Shown: piece after piece, positions 20,934 to 31,600 of the stretch
Layout: each line of letters begins with the position of its first letter
How positions within the stretch are numbered: position 1 is the stretch's first letter
Origin: Luteitalea sp.
GTDB lineage: Bacteria; Acidobacteriota; Vicinamibacteria; Vicinamibacterales; Vicinamibacteraceae
Direction of reading: 5' to 3'
DNA length: 48,384 nucleotides
Assembly (NCBI GenBank): GCA_009377495.1
Contig: WHTZ01000048.1
Coordinates: 1 to 48,384 of the forward strand
Made by a program: the position numbers and the translations under genes
Notes under the pieces: model-generated
The model's database searches: none
Told to the model about the DNA's origin: nothing
Seen by the model: the letters and a program-made list of their open reading frames with translations, nothing else

Positions 20934-22529
20934 GTGAGCCGTCTTGTGGCTGGAGTGATGCTCTTCGCAGTTGCTGCGGTCGCGGTTCCCACCGCCTCGC
21001 CGACCGTGGCGCTGCTCTCTCCCGAGGTCGAACGGTGGGGAATTCAGGAGGTGTCCCTCGAGTCAGCCAGAAAGTACGCCAATCCATTTGCCGACGTCCA
21101 GGTGAAAGGGCGGTTTCGATCCGGAGACACGGAGCTTGTCGTCGATGGCTTTTACGACGGGAATCGAACTTGGAAAGTACGCGTGATGCCAACGGTGGAA
21201 GGCCCGTGGACGTTTGAAATCACGTCCAATGACCCGGAGTTGGACGGCCAGAGGGGCGCATTTGAGTGTCGGAGCCCCCAGCCTGGGAACCATGGGCCGG
21301 TGACGGTACGCAACACGTATCACTTGTCGTACGCCGATAGCACGCCGTACTTCCCGCTCGGGACCACGCTGTACAACTGGGTCCACCGGTCCAGCGAGCT
21401 TCAAGAGCGCACGTTGGCCACGCTAAAAGCCGCACCTTTCAACAAGGTGCGCATGTGCGTGTTCCCGAAGTGGTACCCGTTCAACCGTGTGGAGCCGCCG
21501 CGCTATCCGTTCGCCCAAGCGGGCGACGGCACGTTCGATCTCGATCGTTTCAATCCCGATTACTTTGGCCACATCGAGGAGCGGGTGGCAGATCTGCAGG
21601 CGCTGGGGATCGAAGCCGACGTAATCATCTTTCATCCCTACGATCGGTGGGGCTTCTCCTCCATGGGCCGGGCGCAAGATGACGCGTACCTGCGCTATCT
21701 CATTGCAAGGCTCGGGGCCTACCGGAATGTGTGGTGGGAGCTGGCCAGCGAGCACGACCTCATCACACCTCCCAAGGATTGGGACCATGTCTTCGAGATG
21801 GTCGACAAGCTGGATCCGTACGACCACCTTCGCTCGATTCACAACTGGCGGAGCTGGTATGACTACAGCAAGCCGCTGGTGACGCACCTGAAGCTGCAGC
21901 AGCAGAGCGATGATCACCACGCGGCAGTGGTGAATGCACGTTACAAGTACAGGAAGCCGGTCGTGATTGACGAGCTCGGCTACGAAGGGAACAACGGTCA
22001 CGGCTGGGGCATGCTGACCGGTCCCGAGGCCGTGGCTCGCCAGTGGCGCGTTGCCATCGGTGGCGGGTACGCGTCGCATGGTGAAACCTACGTGCACCGC
22101 GGCGAAGTCCTGTGGTGGTCGCATGGCGGCGAGCTGGTGGGTGAGAGCCCCGAGCGCCTGGCCTTCCTGAAGAAGATCATGATGGAGGCGCCCTTTCAGG
22201 AGATGGAGCCGGTGCTCATGGATATCTGGACGCCCGGCGCTTTGGGGCTGGCGAAGCCGGGCGAGCACTACCTGTTCTACTTCGACGGCGGTCAGCGGCC
22301 CAGGAGGATTGAGCTCGATCTACCAGGCCCGGGCTCGTACCGGGTCGACCTGATCGATCCTTGGCTCATGGAGGTGCACCCGCTAGGAGCGGTCGACGCC
22401 GGCTCCCAGTTCTTCACGGCGGCCTTCGTCCCCTCGCTGCTACGGATCGTGAAGCTCGGCGAGGATGCTCGCTCGGGTCCACGCGGCACGCTCGAGAAGT
22501 TGATGGAAGACTGGTCCTCCGGACAGTGA
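20934..22529 (+). CDS. DUF5060/DUF4038 glycoside hydrolase
   Basis: A 531-residue exported enzyme. After a signal peptide, residues about 35-120 are a DUF5060 beta-sandwich (FADVQVKGRFRSGDTELVVDG). Residues about 140-450 are a DUF4038-type TIM barrel. The rest is a DUF5605-like beta domain. Likely catalytic residues are Glu269 or Glu273 in WWELASEHD as acid, and Glu347 in VVIDELGYEG as nucleophile. The GTG at 20934 is used because GGGAGG lies five bases upstream. The earlier in-frame ATG is inside the TPR gene. It is 22 bases after the TPR stop and probably co-transcribed. Relatives act on rhamnogalacturonan or other plant polymers, but the exact activity is not predictable. Confidence 0.82.
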   Translation: MSRLVAGVMLFAVAAVAVPTASPTVALLSPEVERWGIQEVSLESARKYANPFADVQVKGRFRSGDTELVVDGFYDGNRTWKVRVMPTVEGPWTFEITSNDPELDGQRGAFECRSPQPGNHGPVTVRNTYHLSYADSTPYFPLGTTLYNWVHRSSELQERTLATLKAAPFNKVRMCVFPKWYPFNRVEPPRYPFAQAGDGTFDLDRFNPDYFGHIEERVADLQALGIEADVIIFHPYDRWGFSSMGRAQDDAYLRYLIARLGAYRNVWWELASEHDLITPPKDWDHVFEMVDKLDPYDHLRSIHNWRSWYDYSKPLVTHLKLQQQSDDHHAAVVNARYKYRKPVVIDELGYEGNNGHGWGMLTGPEAVARQWRVAIGGGYASHGETYVHRGEVLWWSHGGELVGESPERLAFLKKIMMEAPFQEMEPVLMDIWTPGALGLAKPGEHYLFYFDGGQRPRRIELDLPGPGSYRVDLIDPWLMEVHPLGAVDAGSQFFTAAFVPSLLRIVKLGEDARSGPRGTLEKLMEDWSSGQ

Positions 22530-22538
22530 TGCGAGTAG

Positions 22539-22584
22539 GGCGCGGCTTCCGCCTTCGCATAAAGCTTCGGCGGTTAGCCGCGCC
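22539..22584. terminator. Hairpin between convergent genes, probable bidirectional terminator
   Basis: Arms GGCGCGGCT (22539-22547) and AGCCGCGCC (22576-22584) pair perfectly. The inner arms CCGCC and GGCGG extend the stem after a small bulge. The two flanking genes converge here. There is no U-tract, so Rho-independent termination is uncertain. The loop side, CCGCCTTCGC..GCTTCGGCGG, resembles the 30-bp repeat found at 40069-40128 and 41341-41370. Confidence 0.5.
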
Positions 22585-22590
22585 GAGGTG

Positions 22591-24258
22591 TCACTGTCTT
22601 GGCCCGGCGTGGGTGATCTCGAGCTCCTGGTTCGCGTCGACGTTCTCCAGCCGTGTTACGCTGCCACCGGCGGGCCACACCACTTCAATGAGGTCCACGT
22701 CCTTGCGATTGCCGAGGCCGAAGTGCAGTCGTAAGTCGTTCTGCGACAGGTAGCTCGAACCTGAGCGAACCTCCGCCTTCTGAACGAGCTCGCCGGCAAC
22801 CACCTTCACGCGGGCACCAAGGGCAAACCGGTTGCGACCGGAGCTCTCGAGTCGGATCCGAATCCAATTCTTTCTGTTGCCACCGTCGTTGCGCAGGATC
22901 ATGGGCGGCCCGTCGAGATCGTTGATGCCGATGTCGATGTCGCCATCGTTGTCGAGGTCGCCGAACGCTGCGCCTCGACTGACCCGCTTCTCCAAGAGGG
23001 CCCGGCCGAGGTCGGCGGCAATTTCGGTAAACGTGCCGTTACGGTTGTTCCGGTACATCAACTTGCGCTGTCGATAGCTGGAGCCTACCCGCGCGCTGTC
23101 CATCTGCGGGTAGACGTGGCCATTGACAACCAGCAGGTCGAGCCAGCCGTCGTTGTCGTAGTCGAAGAATTCCGTTCCCCAACCCACGAGGGGAAAGCTG
23201 GATTCGGCGGCGCGGCTGCTATAAGAAGCATCGATGTATGTAAAGGGTCGGTCGTGCTGGTAGAGCACGTTGTACTCTTCCGAGAAGTTGCTGACGAACA
23301 GGTCGAGCAGGCCATTGCGATCGTAATCGCCGACCGCAATGCCCATGCCGCCCTGTTCGGTGCCATCCTCTCCCACGGCGGTTCCGGAAAGAAAGCTCGA
23401 CTCGGTGAAGGTGCCGTCGCCGTTGTCCCGGTACAGGAAATTGGGCCAGGCGTCGTTTGCCACATACAGATCGACAAGGCCATTCTCGTCGACATCTGTC
23501 CAGATGATGCCCATGCCGAATGCGCCCCGTGGGTCATGGACCCCTGCCACGTCGGATACGTCCGTGAAGGTGCCGTTGCCGTTGTTGCGAAACAGGGCGT
23601 CCCCTGCTCCCTGGAGGCCGCGCGGGCCACACTGCACGGGAACGCCTCGATACTGGCAGAGCGTGCCCTTGCCGAACTCCGGAAGCTTGTCCAGCCTGAA
23701 ATCGACGTAGTTGGCCACGAAGAGATCCAGGTCACCGTCATTGTCATAGTCGGCAAAGCCGCAGCCCGTCGACCAGCGATCGTCAGCGACACCAGCCTTC
23801 TCGCCGACTTCCAGAAAGGTTCCGTCGCCGTTGTTCCGATAGAACCTGTTGGCGCCCAGCGCGGTGACATAGAGGTCGAGCCAGCCGTTGTTGTCGTAGT
23901 CGCCGACACAGGCACCCATCCCCCAGCCCGGATGTGCCACTCCAGCCCGGTCGGTCACGTCCGTAAAGGTTCCGTCGCGCTTGTTGCGATACAGCTCGCT
24001 TCTCGAGCTCTTTGGACGGCCAGCGGTCTCGACGGTCAGCGAATTGACGAAGTAAATGTCGAGCCAGCCATCGTTATCGTAGTCGAAGAGCGCGACACCG
24101 CCGCTCATCGACTCGACGATGTACTTCTTGTCCGGCGCCGAGTGATGAACGAACCTGATGCCAGCCTCGTCCGTGACATCGACGAACTGCACGGGAGGTT
24201 CCACCGTGGCGAAACACAGGAGCAGTGCGACCACGATGTGGAAAGGCAGTCGGATCAT
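22591..24258 (-). CDS. CRTAC1-type FG-GAP/VCBS repeat protein with ASPIC/UnbV domain
   Basis: A 555-residue exported protein. A signal peptide is followed by an FG-GAP beta-propeller. At least six repeats carry calcium-loop motifs such as FDYDNDGWLDIYFVN, GDYDNNGWLDLYV and GDLDNDGDIDIGI. The last 100 residues are an ASPIC/UnbV domain (RNDGGNRKNWIRIRLESSGR, EVVWPAGGSVTRLENV). Such proteins sit at the cell surface or periplasm and are thought to bind ligands, but they have no known enzymatic function. It converges with the DUF5060/DUF4038 gene, and the second DUF4038 gene lies just upstream on the same strand, 24 bases away, so they may be co-transcribed. Confidence 0.85.
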   Translation of the reverse strand: MIRLPFHIVVALLLCFATVEPPVQFVDVTDEAGIRFVHHSAPDKKYIVESMSGGVALFDYDNDGWLDIYFVNSLTVETAGRPKSSRSELYRNKRDGTFTDVTDRAGVAHPGWGMGACVGDYDNNGWLDLYVTALGANRFYRNNGDGTFLEVGEKAGVADDRWSTGCGFADYDNDGDLDLFVANYVDFRLDKLPEFGKGTLCQYRGVPVQCGPRGLQGAGDALFRNNGNGTFTDVSDVAGVHDPRGAFGMGIIWTDVDENGLVDLYVANDAWPNFLYRDNGDGTFTESSFLSGTAVGEDGTEQGGMGIAVGDYDRNGLLDLFVSNFSEEYNVLYQHDRPFTYIDASYSSRAAESSFPLVGWGTEFFDYDNDGWLDLLVVNGHVYPQMDSARVGSSYRQRKLMYRNNRNGTFTEIAADLGRALLEKRVSRGAAFGDLDNDGDIDIGINDLDGPPMILRNDGGNRKNWIRIRLESSGRNRFALGARVKVVAGELVQKAEVRSGSSYLSQNDLRLHFGLGNRKDVDLIEVVWPAGGSVTRLENVDANQELEITHAGPRQ

Positions 24259-24282
24259 TCTTCAGCCGCCACGCCGTCAGCG

Positions 24283-25932
24283 CTATCGCTGGAGGAGCAG
24301 CACCCAATCGCCCGGCGCTGGCGCGGTCAGCACGTGCCGCCCATCACTGACGGCACCCGCAACCTGCCAGGTACCGTCGGATGGGTCGAACCATTTACCT
24401 TCGAAGTGTCCCGCTGGTACTTGCAGCGTCACGGACGGCGCCGTCGCGCCTTCGTCATCGGACTGGGGTGTCGACCCGCTGGGATTCGCCAGATAGACGA
24501 TGATCGTCCGATCATCACGCATAGCCTTCCAGTGATCCGGGTTTCCGCCAGCGAGGTCGTCGTCCGGGGTCATGCGTACCAGTGTCAGCCCGGTATCGCC
24601 GAAGAACTTGTGGATATGCTGGAAGTCGTGAGCGCCATCTTCGAGCAGCCCCGCGTCCAGCGCGTCGATGTATCCGGCCACGCCCTGGCATTCATCTACT
24701 TCATACGGCTCATACGTCCGAAGACCGCCGTAGGTCGCGCTGCCGCCTGACAAGAGACTGGCCCACATGAGGCGCCTGAAGAAGTACCGATCGTGCTCAG
24801 GAGGCCGATAGCACTCGTAGCGGTCCTCATCGAGAATCACTGGTTGATCCCGCATCTCGCGATACTTCAGGATCGCGCGGCCCGCCACTTGGTCCAGGTC
24901 CTCGAGATCGATGATGTCGGACCAGGGCGCGTCGACGTAGGCGTAGCCGCTGCCACGCGATTGATGGTTGGTCAGGAGTGTGCCCCAGGGTTCGCGAGCC
25001 GCCATGTCTCTTCCGATTCGGTCGATTGCTTCGTATGGGACCTCGCGGTCCGCGAGCGCGTCCGTCTCGGCGCGGTCAACCTGCTTTCGACTCCGCTCGT
25101 GGAGGATGATCATGTCATTCGACACCACCCAATAGGCGTTCGGAAACGCCGAAAAGCGGGCTTGCGCGTAGCGAGCGATGAGCGGGGCCGCCTTGTCGTC
25201 GAGAGCGTATCTGCGGATCTCGTCGGTATCCTCTGCATAGGGAATCAGCCCGAGCATGAGATCGGGATAGGTTTCCAGCGCATAGGTCACGCGCCGATCG
25301 ATCTCCTGCCAATAGGGCAAGTTTAACGCTTGGCGTTTGTTGGCAAACAGTACCTGGACGTCGTGCCTGGCTCTGGCAAACCACACACGAATCTTCGTCG
25401 CGCCAATTTTGACGGCCTGGTCGATGTACGGCTTCCAGTGTGTCTCCGTGTCGACGACGTAACGGTAGCCGGTGTCTCCGAGGTGGAGGAACCAATCCCC
25501 ATTGTCATACGCCAACTGGCGAGGATCCGCTGGGTGACGTCGGAGCTTGCCCTTCAGGTTTGAGGGCGAGACGCGAAAGGAGCCGGATTGTCCCGACAAG
25601 CTCTCCAGATCCGAGTCGGTCGACCAGTGCCACTCACCCGGCACGTCACAATACGCCCTCGCCCTGAATGTCTCGTTACCGTCATAGAACGCATCGACCG
25701 TTGCTTCGGAGCCGTCCGGACGCGTGAAGGTGACCCGTATGCTGATCTTGGTGTACGGGTTGCGACCGGCGAGAGACCCCGCCTGTAGCGCGACCTCGTA
25801 CACGCCACGATGCATGGCGGTAGTGGCACCGCGGGTGATGATCTCGGCCGCTTGTGCGACGGACGAGTTGGCAGCACTGGCGGCCATCACGGCCACCAGT
25901 GACCAGATCATGAGAGGCGGTCTTGCCCACAT
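24283..25932 (-). CDS. DUF5060/DUF4038 glycoside hydrolase with C-terminal beta domain
   Basis: A 549-residue exported enzyme and a distant paralogue of the one at 20934-22529. The signal peptide is LMIWSLVAVMAASAANSSVAQA. A DUF5060 sandwich (VTFTRPDGSEATVDAFYDG) is followed by a DUF4038 barrel, with WFLHLGDTGYRYVVD and VILDEDRYEC. The acidic residues of VILDEDRYE are the likely nucleophile region. The C-terminus (GHFEGKWFDPSDGTW) is the putative collagen-binding-like beta domain common in this family. The ATG at 25932 has GGGAG seven bases upstream. The longer frame is promoter read-through. It is divergent from the GH39-like gene, with a 126-base shared upstream region. Confidence 0.82.
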   Translation of the reverse strand: MWARPPLMIWSLVAVMAASAANSSVAQAAEIITRGATTAMHRGVYEVALQAGSLAGRNPYTKISIRVTFTRPDGSEATVDAFYDGNETFRARAYCDVPGEWHWSTDSDLESLSGQSGSFRVSPSNLKGKLRRHPADPRQLAYDNGDWFLHLGDTGYRYVVDTETHWKPYIDQAVKIGATKIRVWFARARHDVQVLFANKRQALNLPYWQEIDRRVTYALETYPDLMLGLIPYAEDTDEIRRYALDDKAAPLIARYAQARFSAFPNAYWVVSNDMIILHERSRKQVDRAETDALADREVPYEAIDRIGRDMAAREPWGTLLTNHQSRGSGYAYVDAPWSDIIDLEDLDQVAGRAILKYREMRDQPVILDEDRYECYRPPEHDRYFFRRLMWASLLSGGSATYGGLRTYEPYEVDECQGVAGYIDALDAGLLEDGAHDFQHIHKFFGDTGLTLVRMTPDDDLAGGNPDHWKAMRDDRTIIVYLANPSGSTPQSDDEGATAPSVTLQVPAGHFEGKWFDPSDGTWQVAGAVSDGRHVLTAPAPGDWVLLLQR

Positions 25933-26058
25933 TGCGTGCTCCCTGTAGCCGATCGTCGGTCCAAGGCCTTTCTCTAGAAAGATTGGTCCGGTCATCCTAG
26001 ATGCCGGCATCGCAGGTCCTGTAAGAGAGAGCCTGAACGCAGTCTCAGGAGGACGGCC

Positions 26059-27417
26059 ATGCGAAGACACACACGGACTGTCGGCGTTATCGGTGTTCTC
26101 TCGCTAGTTACCAGTGTCGCGGCTACTCCCGTGGCCGCCGATACCGCGTTGTACGGTTTTCACCAGGACCTCGATTACTTCGGCTCATCCGCGCCACCTC
26201 GGGTTGACCTGGTCGCAAGCATCGGCGCGCGTGTGAGTCGCAGCACGCTGCTCTGGCGTGTGCACGAGCCGTCGCCCGACACGCTCGACTGGACCAGGTC
26301 CGACATCGTCAACAACAAGCTCAGGGCTGAAGGCATTCAGCCGCTTTGGTACATCGGCTCGTCGCCGTCCTGGGCGAACGGCTCGTCGGACCCGTGGGTG
26401 GTGCCGGACTATCCCTCGGCCGCCTTCGATACGTGGTCCGATCGAGTGGCGGCGTTTGCCGCGGCGGCCGCCACTCGCTACCCGGGCAGCCTGTGGGAGG
26501 TCTGGAACGAGCCCAACGAGCGCTTCTTCTGGAAGCCGGCGCCGAATCGGGAGGCCTACTCGGTGCTCTATCGCAAGGTGCGCGCGGCGATTCTCGGTGC
26601 GGATCCGACCGCCAAGGTGGCGGTGGGCGGCCTTACCGGTCTGAACGCGGGCTGCTGCCTCCGGGGCTATGACTTTCTCGAGGAGATGCTCCAGGCCGGA
26701 GATCCCATCGACTACGTGGCCATTCATCCGTACGCCGGCGACAATCAGGCTCCGGACGACTGTGTCAGCTTCGAGCGCAACTTCAGAGACATCGCCCTGA
26801 TGCGGCAGCTTCTGAACGACTATGGAAACGACGCGCCGCTCTGGGTGACGGAGTTTGGATGGCGCGACACCGTGGGCGATGGCGAGGCCACGCAGGCCGC
26901 CTACCTGGCGCGCGCTCATGAGATGCTGCAGTCCGGGCGTATGAGGCTGTGTCCTCAGCACTCGCCCACCGAGGAAGAGCTCGACATCAACGTGACGGTC
27001 AGCACGTGGTTCTTCGACATCGACACGGCGAACTTTCCCACCCATGGGGTGTTCACGGAAGAGGGCGAGCGCAAGCTTGCGGCGGATGCCTTCGAAGCGT
27101 TCGTCAACAGCCTGCCGCCGGATCCTCAGTGGGATGTCATGGCGCTGATCCACGGTCTGCCAACCGACGTGGACGCGTACAAGAGCCGCGGCCACCTCAT
27201 CGCGATGCTGGTGAGCGTGGAAATCGTGCAGAGGTTCGTCGATGGAGGCTGGTACCATCTGGCGCTCCGGCAGCTCGAGAGCCTGCATCGCCGCGTGGAC
27301 GGCTGCGCCGACGGTCCGCCCCCGGATCACGATGACTCGATTGTCGACTGCGAGGCCCAGGACTCTGTCAGAAGGCTGATGGAGCGGCTGATGGCGAGCC
27401 TGATGGCTTCGCTGTGA
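26059..27417 (+). CDS. GH39/GH5-like glycoside hydrolase
   Basis: A 452-residue exported clan GH-A enzyme. After a signal peptide a TIM barrel runs from DTALYGFHQDLDY to about residue 350. The acid/base is Glu151 in WEVWNEPNERFFW and the nucleophile is Glu265 in LWVTEFGWRD. Together they give the spacing of PslG- or GH39-type enzymes. AGGAGG precedes the ATG. Residues 350-452 form a helical extension. It ends in the short repeats LMERLMASLMASL, encoded by three 12-base units at about 27376-27411, and this tail is unlike the family. The target is presumably a plant or microbial polysaccharide handled with the neighbouring mannanase. Confidence 0.78.
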   Translation: MRRHTRTVGVIGVLSLVTSVAATPVAADTALYGFHQDLDYFGSSAPPRVDLVASIGARVSRSTLLWRVHEPSPDTLDWTRSDIVNNKLRAEGIQPLWYIGSSPSWANGSSDPWVVPDYPSAAFDTWSDRVAAFAAAAATRYPGSLWEVWNEPNERFFWKPAPNREAYSVLYRKVRAAILGADPTAKVAVGGLTGLNAGCCLRGYDFLEEMLQAGDPIDYVAIHPYAGDNQAPDDCVSFERNFRDIALMRQLLNDYGNDAPLWVTEFGWRDTVGDGEATQAAYLARAHEMLQSGRMRLCPQHSPTEEELDINVTVSTWFFDIDTANFPTHGVFTEEGERKLAADAFEAFVNSLPPDPQWDVMALIHGLPTDVDAYKSRGHLIAMLVSVEIVQRFVDGGWYHLALRQLESLHRRVDGCADGPPPDHDDSIVDCEAQDSVRRLMERLMASLMASL

Positions 27418-27446
27418 GCTTTCCGGCGGTGCTGGCATTGCTCCGT

Positions 27447-28520
27447 TCAGCGATTGAAGACCGGCTCGGTGAAATCGGTGTTCGGGCGCTCGCCCACTTC
27501 ATTGACGGCGCGAGATCCGGACCGAGGTCCTCGGTCGATGTATGCTGCGACATTGGATCGCGTCACGGCAGTGGGCGCACGATAGACGGACGGCAGTATT
27601 GACCGAGCGTCCTTCTTCGTCGTCCACACCAAGAAGTAGACATACGGCAGGTCGGGATCATAAGTCCACATCTGGCCTACCTCGGTGATGGCCTTGAGCT
27701 TCGAGGGAGCAATAGCATCGAGGGCCGGCCAGTTACCGGACGGCGTTCTGCCGTCGTTGTACATGCTGCCGCCGACGATATCGACCTTGGCGTCGCCAGG
27801 ATAGTACGGAGCATAGTCTCTCTTGTCGCGCCCGAGAGTGCTCCAGACCCAGATCAGGTTGTGGAGGTCCTTGGTGCGTGTCAGATAGTCCCAGGTGAAG
27901 TTCCAGAGCTTCTTGTAGTTCTCCGGCCCGTTCGCGGACCACCAGAAGCCGCCGCCGGCTTCATGCCAGGGCCTCCACAGGACGGGAACGCCGGCCTCCT
28001 CGAGCGCCTTCAGGTCCGCCGCCATGGCATCGAGCATGGCCATCAACGCCTCGTTCTCGGGTGTGCCTGGCGTCAGGCAGGCGTTGATGCTGACGCGCTC
28101 GAAGATGTTGTCGAATCCGCCGCCGTAGGTCGGGGCTCCCAGATGCTCGGAGATGGTCGGTATGATGCGGTAGTCCTTCCAGTCATTGATGACGGTGTTG
28201 ATCATCCACGCCGCATCGCGTTCGGGGCTACCAAACGGCGTATCCCAGCCCCTGACGGCCGGGTATCGGCCAGTCCGCTCGAAGACGCTGGTCGACATCT
28301 CGTCCTTTCGTTCCTCCTCCCAATGGATTTCCATCTGGCCGGTGAGCCATTTCACGCCTTCGTTCCGCTTCATCGCGTTCAGGATGTCTCGTCCTGCTTG
28401 AATCAGCTGCGGATCGCTCGGCGGATAGTCCTCCGCCTCGGGAGTCGCGGCTCGCAGGGGAAGCAGCGGGACGAGCAGGGCGGCGGTGGCCACGGGTAGC
28501 AGCATCCTCTTCCCTGTCAT
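27447..28520 (-). CDS. GH26 family enzyme, probable beta-mannanase
   Basis: A 357-residue exported clan GH-A enzyme. A signal peptide (LLPVATAALLVPLLPLRAA) precedes the barrel. LTGQMEIHWEEE and PAVRGWDTPFG are early GH26 motifs. The acid/base is Glu187 in LWRPWHEAGGGFWWS, and the nucleophile is Glu280 in AITEVGQMW. These are the two signature positions of GH26 beta-1,4-mannanases. Activity on other beta-mannans or mixed glucans cannot be excluded. It converges with the GH39-like gene and lies 100 bases downstream of the TonB-dependent receptor on the same strand, so uptake of its products through that receptor is inferred. Confidence 0.87.
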   Translation of the reverse strand: MTGKRMLLPVATAALLVPLLPLRAATPEAEDYPPSDPQLIQAGRDILNAMKRNEGVKWLTGQMEIHWEEERKDEMSTSVFERTGRYPAVRGWDTPFGSPERDAAWMINTVINDWKDYRIIPTISEHLGAPTYGGGFDNIFERVSINACLTPGTPENEALMAMLDAMAADLKALEEAGVPVLWRPWHEAGGGFWWSANGPENYKKLWNFTWDYLTRTKDLHNLIWVWSTLGRDKRDYAPYYPGDAKVDIVGGSMYNDGRTPSGNWPALDAIAPSKLKAITEVGQMWTYDPDLPYVYFLVWTTKKDARSILPSVYRAPTAVTRSNVAAYIDRGPRSGSRAVNEVGERPNTDFTEPVFNR

Positions 28521-28620
28521 GACACTCGGACCGCGTGGCTCGAAAAGGACAGCAGGCAGTTGTGCGCTCGAGGTGATCGACGGCGAGCTCGTTTTCTAGT
28601 TGTCCGTGGTGATAGCCGCC

Positions 28621-31600
28621 CTACCAGTTCAGCCGCAGGCTCAGCTGAAGAGTTCTCGGGTCGTGCTGAGATTGGTTCATCAGCAGGATTCCGTCGCTGT
28701 TGCGGTTGGGTAGGTTGCGAGTGCCCGGCCGGTTCAGCACGTTGAAGACGTCGAACTGAAGGCGTGCGGCGAAACGGCCGTTGATGGGGATGGTCTTGAA
28801 CAGCGACGCGTCCATGTTCCACTGGATCGAGCCGGCCGCCACGGCGGTGTTCCACGGGTGATGGCCGGGATTGAAGCCGACCCGCTGCACCGACCCGTCG
28901 TTCAGCCGGACCCACACGTCATTGCTGTCCCAGAACGCCGTGATGTCGGTGTCGGGCGGCGCGTTCTCCGGGAGCTCCGTGGTGCCCCACGGAATGAGCG
29001 GTGTCACCGCCGGCCGGTAGCTCTCGGGCACGCCCTGGATGCCGTTCGGCGTGTTGATGAGATTCTCCGGGATGTAGCCGTTCCACCAGAGGAACCCGGG
29101 AATGCACGTCCCGCTGCGGCAGTCCTCGATGGGGTACTTCTTGCCGTAGACCTCGACTGGGACACCGGTGAGGTTCCAGTTGCCGTCTGGCAGCGTGAAG
29201 TACGTGCTCTGCAGCCAACCGATACCCGCGAACTGCCACCCGCCGATGATCTTGCCCAGGACCCCTTCTTGGTCCGGCCTGCCGGCCCATCGGTCAAACG
29301 GCAGGTCGACCAGCCAGTTCCATCGCACGCGGTGCTTGGGAACCCCTGTGGTCCGTCCGTAGGTCGCCATGCGGCTCCGCTCGTCGAAGTCGGTTGGCAG
29401 TAGGCCAGGAACGAACTGATTCACGGCGGGCACCGACGTACCTGTGCCGATCGCAACGCTGTGCACGTAGAAGACCTCGAAAGCCAGCCCGTGATTGTAC
29501 CGGCGCGTCAGGCCAAGCTGGAAGGCATTGGTGTTGCTGAAGCCGGTGCCATCGAACTCGCTAATGCTGCCATACACCTGCTGGTCGTACGGCCTGCGAG
29601 CCACGCTGCTGAACTCGCCCGAAGGGAGTGGCTCCCCCCTGGTGGTGAACCACACGTACTCGGACGTCTCGGCGTTGTGGTTGATGGTTTGCCATTCGTT
29701 GCGGCCGGCCGTGCCCACGTAGCGGAGCGTGGCGGCCGTGGACGGCGCCACTTGCTTCTCCAGGGTGAGATTCCAAGAGTGCACGCGCGCATCCTTCAGG
29801 TCGGGGTTCACGAACTCGTTGAACAATGAAGAGCCGCGGCTCGTGCCCGTCAGCCGGTCGAGGCTGATGAGGTCGCGCGTGTTGACGCCGTCCACCCACG
29901 GGATCTCGTTCCGGAGCATCCAGTTGGGCAGGCCGTCCGGCGAGAGCGCCGCGTCGTTGGGATTGTGCCGGAAGGTGGCCCTGAGCGGCGTGTTCTGCCA
30001 TGCCCTGTCGAACCACCTGGACATCGCCGTGTTGAAGTAGGAGAGGCTGTAGCCACCACGGACCACGAAGGACGCCTTGCCATTCAGCGCCTGGTAGGCA
30101 AACCCGAGCCGCGGGCCGAAATGGTGCCGTGCGTTGACGAGGTTCTCCGGGAGGCCCACCTGCTCAGGCGTCGTGAAGCGCGCACCCAGGGCCTCGAGCT
30201 CGCGAGTGAGGGCCGGCGAGGTCACGCCGCTGGCGTAGAGCGCATCCAGATCGTCCCGCAGGACGATGCTGCGGCTGTCGAGGTCGAAGCCCACGAGCAT
30301 CTTGTTGTGGTCCTCGAGCCCGGCGAAGTACTCGTAGCGCAGGCCAAGGCTGAGCGTCAGGCGAGGCGTCAGCCTGTACTTGTCCTCGGCGTAGAGCGCG
30401 TACTCGGTATCGGTCAGATCGTACCGACCGGCCACTTGCGAGGCGGCGATCTGGGAGTGGCCGAGGAACATGTTGGCGATGTTGTGACCGGTGAAGGGCA
30501 CGGCCTGTGGGTTATCCAGCGTCGAGCTCGCGTCGAGGAGAGCCGTGGCACCGGTATTCCACTGGACCGTTGGCTGCGGGAAGCGCTGCTGGGGCAGCGT
30601 GTTCAGGAAGTCCTTGCGGAACAGGCCCCCGAACAGCAGCTCGTGCTTCCCGAGCACCTTGGTGACGTTGTTCTCCACGCTGAAGAACGTGAAGAAGTTC
30701 TCCTTCGTATCATTGGTGTTGAGCGCGTACTGCGTGGAATCCGAGCCCAGCCCGGTACTCTCGAACCTCGGCCAGAAGGAGACGCCGAACGGATTCGGCA
30801 GACCGAACTGATCAGCCCACGGCGTGCTGACGTCGACATTGGGATTTTCGCCACCTCGCCACTTGTTTCGGCGGACGCTCACCGCGAGCTCGTTGAAGAG
30901 CGTGGACGACAAGACGCGTGACCAGGACGCGGCCGCGCTCTTGTTCTCGACCGTGAGATACTCCAACCCTGCCACGTCGTTGAGCATGGGCTGGCCCGTC
31001 TGGCCACCATTCTCGACAATGCTGTAGGAGTTTTCTTGGTGTCCGACGGTGAAGCGAGCGTACAGGGAATCGCGATCCGAGAGCCGATGATCGATGCGCG
31101 TAGCCGACGTCCACGTCTCCAAAGGATTGGAGACCGGGCCAAACCAGTTGGGCTCGACCAGCGGATTCACGTCGGGGAGCGTCGGTTGCGGAGTCACGGC
31201 GAAGAGCTGCTCGGCCACCGGACTGATCCGCCCGCTCGGGATGACGTTGCCCGGGAACGCTTGCCGCTGCCCGTTGGCATCCGTGGTCTGCGAGTCGTAC
31301 AGCACATACTGGCGGCCCTGGGCATCGACCAGGTCGCTGAAGTCGCCCTGGCGCATCGCCATGGTCGGCACTCGAAAGCCCCTCGTATTCGACTGGCGCC
31401 GCCGCAGGCCCTCATAGCTCGTAAACCAGAACGTGCGACTCTCGATCACCGGACCGCTGGCGCTGACACCGAACTCATTGCGAATCAACTGAGGCGGATC
31501 GCCGACATCCTCGCGCCGCCGCGCCAGACCAAAGGAATTGTTCCTGTGGGTTTCGAACGCCGTGCCATGAAACGCGTTCGTGCCGCTCTTGGTCGACAGA

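Noticed and set aside
23116..24750. Long plus-strand frame opposite the FG-GAP and DUF4038 genes
   Set aside because: GC-rich DNA keeps antisense frames open. The minus-strand products have clear domains and the plus frame has none.
27376..27411. Possible CRISPR-like or tandem array
   Set aside because: There are only three 12-base units within a coding frame and no spacers. It is simple slippage.
26185..27438. A 417-residue minus-strand frame opposite the GH39-like gene
   Set aside because: It is a shadow frame. The plus strand has catalytic glutamates and a signal peptide.
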